Positions 57,060 to 64,000 of a stretch of 64,000 nucleotides of DNA are shown here, piece by piece; positions within the stretch are counted from its first letter, which is position 1, and every line of letters begins with the position of its first letter. The notes below the pieces were generated by a model. The model saw only the letters and a list, made by a program, of their open reading frames with translations. It was not told the DNA's origin and did no database searches. The translations under genes and the position numbers were made by a program. The DNA is taken from the NCBI GenBank assembly GCA_000817115.1, contig JUEO01000001.1, positions 124,001 to 188,000 on the forward strand, read 5' to 3'. This stretch comes from a marine actinobacterium MedAcidi-G2B. GTDB lineage: Bacteria; Actinomycetota; Acidimicrobiia; Acidimicrobiales; MedAcidi-G1.

Positions 57060-57688
57060 GCAACGGTAAAAGAGGTAAAAAATCTGGAGTGGGGCTTGGC
57101 CCTAGCAATGGTTCGGCAGCGCCAAGAGGAATAATACTTATTGTTGTTGCTTCAGTTCTAGGTATTTTGCTTTTATGGAAAGGCATCGATGGGCCAACTT
57201 CAGATATTGCCGAATCCTCAAGCAGTTCGCCAACAACGACCGTAGTGGAAGCCGGTTCTGATAACGGAGAGGGTGGTGAAGGAGAAGGTGGCGAATCTGA
57301 CCTTTTGGACATAACTGGAGACCCGACAACAACTACAACGACAACACTCTTTCCACCAACTCCACCGGCCGAAGTTCAAGTTTTAGTGGCAAACGGTTCT
57401 GGTATTTCAGGTGGTGCCGGAACGGTAACCGACATGCTCATCCCTCAGGGCTATACGACTTTGCCAGCAGCTAACGCAATACTAACTAGCGTCTCTGGCA
57501 TATATTTCCGAACTGGAATGTCCCAGGAAGCCCGAGTTATCCAAGAGTACTTAGCTCCGGATTACCCCAATGTGCTCATGCAAATACCTGATGACGGATT
57601 AGAAGTTCCTGATTCAACAGCTGATCGAGTAGAGCAGGCAGACGTGGTGATTATTCTTGGTAGTGACGGGGTCATCCTCGCTGAGTAA
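57056..57688 (+). CDS. LytR C-terminal domain (LytR_C) membrane protein
   Basis: A 210-aa protein with a basic cytoplasmic N-terminus (about 25 residues), one TM segment (about 25-43, GIILIVVASVLGILLLW), a long Ser/Thr/Gly/Glu-rich linker with Pro-Thr runs (DPTTTTTTTLFPPTPPA), and the LytR_C domain (EVQVLVANGSGISGGAGTVTDML). LytR_C proteins act at the cell envelope, probably on cell-wall polymers. The partner LytR catalytic domain is not in this gene. It pairs with DUF3263. Confidence 0.85.
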   Translation: MSNGKRGKKSGVGLGPSNGSAAPRGIILIVVASVLGILLLWKGIDGPTSDIAESSSSSPTTTVVEAGSDNGEGGEGEGGESDLLDITGDPTTTTTTTLFPPTPPAEVQVLVANGSGISGGAGTVTDMLIPQGYTTLPAANAILTSVSGIYFRTGMSQEARVIQEYLAPDYPNVLMQIPDDGLEVPDSTADRVEQADVVIILGSDGVILAE

Positions 57689-57694
57689 TCCATT

Positions 57695-58702
57695 TTGCAC
57701 GTAGTAGCCGCACCAGATAAGTTCCGCGGAACAGCATCTGCTCTAGAAGTAGCCACTGCTGTTGAGAGAGCAGTGGCAGAGCATGGAGGAACCACAGCAG
57801 TTCTTCCTATGGCTGATGGTGGTGAAGGCACTCTTGAGGCTCTCGGTGGGCCAAATCAAACGTCTCTAGTAACTGGGCCTTTAGGCGGTTTAATTGAAGC
57901 TCCTTGGCAGCTAACTGGAACTACAGCGATTATAGAGATGGCTAAAGCTTCAGGTCTGATAACAATAGGCGGCCCAGAATTCAATGAAGTTCTAAATGCA
58001 ACATCGGCAGGCACTGGGGAGCTTATTTTGAGTGCTGTTGAACATGGTGCAACGAGAATCATCGTTGGGTTGGGAGGCTCAGCTAGTACAGATGGAGGAC
58101 TTGGAGCGATTGAAGCTATGGGTTCTCCAGCTAGGTACCGCGGGATAGAAATACTGGTTGCTTGTGATGTGAATACACGTTTTGTTGATTCAGCAAAAAT
58201 ATTTTCTCCACAAAAAGGAGCAACAAAAGCCGAAGTAGAAATGTTAGAGCGTCGGCTTAAACGGCTTGTTCAGATATATGAAGAAAAATTTGGAATAGAT
58301 GTCTCTTCGTTAAACCATGGAGGCGCAGCGGGAGGGCTTGCTGGCGGACTGGCGGCTTTAGGGGCACGGTTAGTTGACGGATTTGATCTTGTAGCGGACG
58401 AGTTGAGACTTGATGAATTTATTGAAAAGACAGATCTTGTGGTCACCGGAGAAGGCCGCATAGATCGATCTTCTTTCGATGGAAAAGTTGTAGGTGGAGT
58501 TTTTGCATATGCGTCAGCGATGAGGAAACCTATCTTGGCTGTTGCTGGTCAAGTTGAAATAGAAGTTAAAGGCAGAATCCAAAATATTTCACTTACTGAA
58601 GAGTTCGGTGAGTATCTATCGCAAACAGAGGCCGCAAACTGTGTAGAGCAGTCAGTTGCTAGATTTCTAGAAGGTTTTAACTCCGATAACAAAATTTTCT
58701 AG
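57695..58702 (+). CDS. glxK: Glycerate kinase (GlxK family)
   Basis: Phosphorylates D-glycerate. The 335-residue protein starts MHVVAAPDKFRGTASALEVA and has LPMADGGEGTLEALGG, IEMAKASGL, VGLGGSASTDGGLGA, GAAGGLAGGLAALGARLVDG and TGEGRIDRSSFDGKVVG. It is slightly shorter than the usual ~380 aa. The start is TTG 57695, six bases after the preceding gene, with no ATG nearby. It is followed by the promoter and CIRCE of groEL2. Confidence 0.92.
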   Translation: MHVVAAPDKFRGTASALEVATAVERAVAEHGGTTAVLPMADGGEGTLEALGGPNQTSLVTGPLGGLIEAPWQLTGTTAIIEMAKASGLITIGGPEFNEVLNATSAGTGELILSAVEHGATRIIVGLGGSASTDGGLGAIEAMGSPARYRGIEILVACDVNTRFVDSAKIFSPQKGATKAEVEMLERRLKRLVQIYEEKFGIDVSSLNHGGAAGGLAGGLAALGARLVDGFDLVADELRLDEFIEKTDLVVTGEGRIDRSSFDGKVVGGVFAYASAMRKPILAVAGQVEIEVKGRIQNISLTEEFGEYLSQTEAANCVEQSVARFLEGFNSDNKIF

Positions 58703-58724
58703 AAAAAGTTACGCCTGTTTTGGG

Positions 58725-58753
58725 TTGTAATTTCAGTAGAATGCTGGTTGGAT
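58725..58753 (+). promoter_or_regulatory. Putative groEL2 promoter (-35 TTGTAA, -10 TTGGAT)
   Basis: TTGTAA (58725-58730) lies 17 bases before TTGGAT (58748-58753), whose last base is the first of the CIRCE. The groES promoter shows the same arrangement. A better -10-like TAGAAT at 58737-58742 is an alternative. Confidence 0.4.
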
Positions 58754-58779
58754 TAGCACTCGCTCTAAAAGAGTGCCAA
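58753..58779. promoter_or_regulatory. CIRCE operator upstream of groEL2
   Basis: TTAGCACTC, nine bases (GCTCTAAAA), GAGTGCCAA: a consensus CIRCE with only one mismatch, in the last three bases of the second half (CAA for TAA). It implies HrcA control of the second groEL. Confidence 0.95.
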
Positions 58780-58795
58780 AAGTCGAAAATGTTAA

Positions 58796-60451
<1,656 letters not shown>

Positions 60452-60549
60452 AGAGAACTAACCAGGTATCTTCTGATGCTGAAATTACTCTTTGGTAAAA
60501 TTTTCCTTTAAGTTCAGGTGAAGTAAGTTAGAAACTAGGGATTGTTTCA

Positions 60550-61338
60550 ATGGCACGAGGTCGAACAAAGCGCGTTTTCACTCAACGCATAGATCCTGAC
60601 GGATCGCGTCGAATTCCAGATGAACTCATTGTGGAAGAGCCAATGTCAATTCGGCTTGACGGAGAACTCGTAGCAACAACTATGCGGACCCCTGGGGATG
60701 ATTTTGAATTAGCTGCAGGTTTTTGTTTCACTGAAGGCCTTCTTGGTGAAGCTGAAATCAAGTCAGTACGTTACTGCGGACAGGGAACTGCTATTGAATC
60801 TGAATATAACGATGTCACCGTTGACACAGACGGTAATGCTGAGCCACCTACGCCTCGGCTGGGCCCTTCTTCCTCTTCGTGTGGGATATGTGGAACAGAA
60901 GCAATAGATCAACTTTGCAAACGGCTCAGCAAATTAGAAAACATCCCTTTTGACCTGAGCGTTATATCAATAGCTGCAACTGAAATTACCGAAGAACAAA
61001 CCTTATTTACTGCTACCGGTACAGTTCATGCAGCCGCTGTATTTAATAGAACAGGAGACCTAATACTCTTACGTGAAGATATTGGAAGACATAATGCAGT
61101 AGACAAAGTTGTAGGTAATCTACTTCTCGATAAAAAACTTCCTGCAGAAGATTTAGGCCTATGGGTGAGCAGCAGAGCATCATTTGAAATGGTTCAGAAA
61201 GCTTGGGCAGCAGGCTTCACGGCATTAGTAGCAGTTAGTGGGCCGTCTGCTTTGGCGGTAGAAACAGCAAATAGGGCAGGTTTGCAGCTAGCAGGGTTTG
61301 CTCGAGGTTCACGGCTCAATATTTACAATGAAGATTGA
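60550..61338 (+). CDS. fdhD: Formate dehydrogenase accessory sulfurtransferase FdhD
   Basis: FdhD passes sulfur from IscS to the molybdenum cofactor of formate dehydrogenase. The 262-residue product has RTPGDDFELAAGFCFTEG, the CxxC in SSSCGICGTEAI, DIGRHNAVDKVVGN and VSSRASFEMVQKA. No formate dehydrogenase gene is in the window. It is followed by hemQ and larE, both also dealing with cofactors. Confidence 0.95.
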   Translation: MARGRTKRVFTQRIDPDGSRRIPDELIVEEPMSIRLDGELVATTMRTPGDDFELAAGFCFTEGLLGEAEIKSVRYCGQGTAIESEYNDVTVDTDGNAEPPTPRLGPSSSSCGICGTEAIDQLCKRLSKLENIPFDLSVISIAATEITEEQTLFTATGTVHAAAVFNRTGDLILLREDIGRHNAVDKVVGNLLLDKKLPAEDLGLWVSSRASFEMVQKAWAAGFTALVAVSGPSALAVETANRAGLQLAGFARGSRLNIYNED

Positions 61339-61388
61339 ACTTAGTTATCTGTCCACGAAAGGTAAAGAGGTCCGTAGACTTCTAAGTC

Positions 61389-62096
61389 ATGAGTGAATTA
61401 ATTTCTCCAACTACAGGTCTAGCGGTCCTACATCTCTTTTGTAAGACCAAACAAGAAAACGATGAGCAGCCCGATCGTGGCACTGATAGGCAGGCTGTAA
61501 TTCAAGCAGTAAAAAAAATTAAAGAACAGGGCGACCAAGTCGTCACTGCTGCAATATTGGGGCACAAAGCAGACATATCTTTTATGCTTTTAGGTAACGA
61601 CTGGTGGCGCCTACGAGATGCTCAAACATCTCTTGCCCAGAGTGGGCTAGAGATAGTAGATAGCTATGTTTCATTGACTGAAATTTCAGAATATGCAGCT
61701 GGGCTTCCTGAACAGATGCGCAACTCCCGCCTTTACCCTGAGTTGCCTCCACCTAACAAACCTGCTTTTTGCTTTTATCCGATGTCTAAGCGTCGAGACG
61801 AACAAGTGAATTGGTTCACTCTCCCTTTTGAAGAGAGACTTGAACTTATGCATGAACATGGAGCATCCGGAAGAGCATTTTCTGGACGAGTTTTACAAGT
61901 CATTACTGGATCAACTGGGGTGGACGATTTTGAATGGGGAGTAACTTTGTTCGCTGAACACCCCGATGATCTGAAAGAAGTCGTTTACACAATGCGTTAT
62001 GACAAAGCATCCGCTATTTATGCTGATTTCGGTCCTTTCTATACCGGTGTGGTTAACGAACCAGAAGTAGTTTTAGAACACCTCAGTGTTAATTAG
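61389..62096 (+). CDS. hemQ: Coproheme decarboxylase (HemQ/ChdC)
   Basis: Catalyses the last step of the coproporphyrin-dependent haem pathway of Gram-positive bacteria: coproheme to haem b with H2O2. The 235-aa product has the catalytic Tyr in FYPMSKRR, the haem-ligand His in LMHEHGASGR, VLQVITGSTG and the C-terminal GPFYTG. This supports a coproporphyrin-dependent pathway in the organism. Confidence 0.93.
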   Translation: MSELISPTTGLAVLHLFCKTKQENDEQPDRGTDRQAVIQAVKKIKEQGDQVVTAAILGHKADISFMLLGNDWWRLRDAQTSLAQSGLEIVDSYVSLTEISEYAAGLPEQMRNSRLYPELPPPNKPAFCFYPMSKRRDEQVNWFTLPFEERLELMHEHGASGRAFSGRVLQVITGSTGVDDFEWGVTLFAEHPDDLKEVVYTMRYDKASAIYADFGPFYTGVVNEPEVVLEHLSVN

Positions 62097-62107
62097 GCAT
62101 ATTTTAT

Positions 62108-62917
62108 ATGAGTCACTCTCAGCAATTAGAGAATCTTCAAACCAATCTGGAGAGGATGGAAAATGTTATTGTGGCTTTTTCAGGAGGAGCAGATTCTTCT
62201 TTTCTGGCTCATGTCGCACACAACACATTGGGATCCAACCACTGTCATGTAGTAACAGCAGTCTCTCCTTCATTGCCTAAGTCTGAATATCAAGATGCAG
62301 CAGATTTGGCCTCAGAATGGGGCTTCCGATGGAGCACAGTAGAGACAAGTGAGATGAAATCTGAGAAATATTTGAGTAATGATTCAGACCGTTGTGGTTA
62401 TTGCAAAGAGGCATTGATGGATTCTCTGATTCCGATAGCGGAACAAGAATCAGCTACTGTCTTACTTGGAGTGAACTTAGATGACCTTGGAGATCATCGA
62501 CCCGGACAGACGGTCGCATCTTCTCACGGTGCTCACTTTCCTCTAGTAGATGCCGGCTTTACAAAGAATGCAGTCAGAATGACTTCCCAAGAACTTGGAC
62601 TACGGACCTGGAATAAACCGGCAGCTCCATGTCTTTCTTCTCGGCTTCCCTATGGAACCCCAGTGACGTTAGCGAGACTCTCTGCAGTTGAAAAAGCTGA
62701 AAAAACATTAAAACAATTAGGATTTAGCGATCTTCGTGTTCGCCATTACGATAAAACAGCGCGTCTGGAAATCCCAATATCAGAAATTAATGAAGTTCTC
62801 TTAAAGCGGGAAGAAATCGTAGCTGCAGTCCAGTCTGCTGGGTACCTCTATGTGACTTTGGATCTTGAAGGTCTGCGATCTGGAAATTTGAATCAGGAAC
62901 TTGGAGCGTACGATTAA
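62108..62917 (+). CDS. larE: ATP-dependent sulfur transferase LarE
   Basis: LarE provides sulfur for the nickel-pincer nucleotide cofactor of lactate racemase. The 269-residue protein has the PP-loop SGGADSSFLAHVA (about 25-37), Cys96 and Cys99 in DRCGYCKEAL and Cys175 in APCLSSRLPYG. Three cysteines in a CxxC...C pattern suggest the [4Fe-4S]-bound form rather than the single sacrificial Cys type. larA, larB and larC are not in the window, so the enzyme served is unknown. Confidence 0.9.
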   Translation: MSHSQQLENLQTNLERMENVIVAFSGGADSSFLAHVAHNTLGSNHCHVVTAVSPSLPKSEYQDAADLASEWGFRWSTVETSEMKSEKYLSNDSDRCGYCKEALMDSLIPIAEQESATVLLGVNLDDLGDHRPGQTVASSHGAHFPLVDAGFTKNAVRMTSQELGLRTWNKPAAPCLSSRLPYGTPVTLARLSAVEKAEKTLKQLGFSDLRVRHYDKTARLEIPISEINEVLLKREEIVAAVQSAGYLYVTLDLEGLRSGNLNQELGAYD

Positions 62918-62920
62918 CAA

Positions 62921-64000
62921 ATGATCACACATGCTGAAGATGTTTTAAAAGATCATTCTTTAACTGGTTCAGCATTTTGTGATGCGCTCACTAAACGAAC
63001 AGACGCATTTCTTAAAGCAATCTACGAAGATGCAATGGCGCCTCAGAGCACAGCTCTTGTTGCTATTGGCGGATACGGAAGAAGAGAATTATGCCCTGGG
63101 AGTGATATTGACGTACTCCTAGTCCATAACTCAGAACTAGAAGTCAGCGAACTAGCAGAAAAAATTTGGTATCCCTTATGGGATGCAGGTTTAAAACTTG
63201 GTCATCAGGTAGGGACTATCGACCAAATAGCCGAAGTTGCTTACGAGAACTTAGACATGGCCACCAGTTTGCTTGCTGCTCGTTTAGTTGCTGGAAATGG
63301 TGAGCTGGCTGAAGAACTTTCACTTAAAGCACGAGATCAATGGGTGAAAAAATCCTTTCAGTACTTATCTGAACTAAATAAATCAGTTATTACCCGACAC
63401 CAAAAGTTTGGCGAAGTCGCATTTTTACTAGAACCAGATCTAAAAGAAGCGAGAGGCGGTCTACGAGACGCACATGTTTTGAAGTGGGTTGAAGAATCAG
63501 AAAAAGTATTAAGAGAACAAGAGAATAAAAATTTAGAGGAAGCATTTGAAACTCTCCTTGAAGTTCGAGTTGAACTTCATCGCGAGACTGGTCGTCGGTC
63601 AGATCGGCTCTTGTTGGAACTCCAAGATGACATAGCCGCGCGGCTTAATTATGAAGACGCAGACCAAATGATGTCTGTTGTCGCCTCCGCTGCTCGAGTT
63701 GTCGCTTGGACAGGAGATGGAGCCCATCGAAGGATTAGTCGTGTATTAGGGCAACGTGGGCCCAGAAGAATGATCCAGAAAGTATTAAGACGAGAAATTT
63801 CACCAGGGTTAGTGCTTGATGACGGGCGAATCCAAGTTAATAAAGAAGCTTTAAATGACCCTTTGGTGGTTCTTCGCAGTGCAGTCGTAGCGGCAGAAAA
63901 TGATGCATATCTTGATCGTGTCTCGTTAGAAACTCTTTCAGAAGGAGCAACCGTTCTTCCAGACCCGTGGCCTAAAGAAGCTCGTAAACTTTTTGAAAGA
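62921..64000 (+). CDS. glnD: [Protein-PII] uridylyltransferase, 3' end cut by window
   Basis: GlnD uridylylates PII proteins according to the glutamine level. The first 360 residues are visible from ATG 62921. The nucleotidyltransferase motif GGYGRRELCPGSDIDVLLVH lies near residue 50, followed by DPLKEARGGLRDAH-type sequence (DLKEARGGLRDAHVL), typical of the GlnD nucleotidyltransferase domain. The HD and ACT domains would lie beyond the right edge. There are three bases between the larE stop and this ATG. Confidence 0.9.
   Translation, partial: MITHAEDVLKDHSLTGSAFCDALTKRTDAFLKAIYEDAMAPQSTALVAIGGYGRRELCPGSDIDVLLVHNSELEVSELAEKIWYPLWDAGLKLGHQVGTIDQIAEVAYENLDMATSLLAARLVAGNGELAEELSLKARDQWVKKSFQYLSELNKSVITRHQKFGEVAFLLEPDLKEARGGLRDAHVLKWVEESEKVLREQENKNLEEAFETLLEVRVELHRETGRRSDRLLLELQDDIAARLNYEDADQMMSVVASAARVVAWTGDGAHRRISRVLGQRGPRRMIQKVLRREISPGLVLDDGRIQVNKEALNDPLVVLRSAVVAAENDAYLDRVSLETLSEGATVLPDPWPKEARKLFER

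Noticed and set aside
56785-57312. A 175-codon minus-strand frame opposite DUF3263 and LytR_C
   Set aside because: Proline-rich low-complexity product explained by the Ser/Thr/Gly-rich LytR_C linker. The plus-strand genes are recognised families.

Overview
The window is a 64 kb, gene-dense chromosomal segment with moderate-to-low GC. It carries almost only housekeeping genes, packed head to tail with 1-8 base overlaps. Gene content and order point to the phylum Actinobacteria. Evidence includes the glmM-glmS-acpS-nnrD-alr-tsaE/B-rimI-tsaD-groES/EL order, the zinc-metalloprotease-tilS-hpt-folE-folP-folB-folK-DUF2520-panC block, coaX-lysS-clpC, DUF3263 beside a LytR_C protein, an AftD-family arabinosyltransferase homologue, an actinobacterial-type HemQ, and two groEL genes with CIRCE operators. 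The AT-rich coding style and the giant GlmS-like protein suggest an uncultured, possibly aquatic lineage near the Acidimicrobiia. That placement is an inference.

Region 1 (1-9112) is the distal spc and alpha ribosomal operons: rplF (cut by the window edge), rplR, rpsE, rpmD, rplO, secY, adk, an unrecognised 45-codon ORF where map often sits, infA (apparently starting at CTG), rpmJ, rpsM, rpsK, rpsD, rpoA, rplQ, truA, rplM, rpsI. Region 2 (9113-16192) makes cell-wall precursors and activates ACP: glmM, a 1137-residue GlmS-like protein, acpS, a stand-alone NAD(P)HX dehydratase and alr. Region 3 (16189-25044) lies between alr and tsaE. It holds a methyltransferase, a GT4 glycosyltransferase, an AftD-like membrane glycosyltransferase, a queuosine-mannosyltransferase-like (GTDC1/DUF3524) protein, a P1-family peptidase and a family 4 uracil-DNA glycosylase. 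Region 4 (25041-29888) makes the t6A tRNA modification (tsaE, tsaB, tsaD, with rimI), followed by groES-groEL1 under a CIRCE element and a strong terminator.

Region 5 (29908-37371) is mixed metabolism: a NUDIX CoA pyrophosphatase, a PLP amino-acid decarboxylase, guaA, a TIGR03086 protein, a thioesterase and the UvrD/PcrA helicase. Region 6 (37409-47865) has tRNA-Thr(CGT), a 44-aa membrane peptide, the metalloprotease-tilS-hpt block, the folate genes with a dual-specificity-phosphatase-like protein that lacks catalytic residues, then panC, nadC, coaX and lysS. Region 7 (47866-57688) has a polyprenyl diphosphate synthase, clpC, a lipoprotein-TM-pseudo-HAD fusion, a dienelactone hydrolase, a Crp-type regulator divergent from ispD-ispF-rlmB, tRNA-Thr(TGT) on the minus strand, DUF3263 and LytR_C. 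Region 8 (57695-64000) has glycerate kinase, a second CIRCE-controlled groEL, fdhD, hemQ, larE and the start of glnD.

No insertion sequences, prophage, CRISPR arrays or toxin-antitoxin pairs were seen, and no gene-free stretch exceeds 300 bases. The less ordinary items are the GlmS-like giant, the pseudo-HAD lipoprotein fusion, the pseudophosphatase in the folate operon, the CTG-started infA coupled to a small ORF, the glycosyltransferase block and the two parallel CIRCE/promoter modules.
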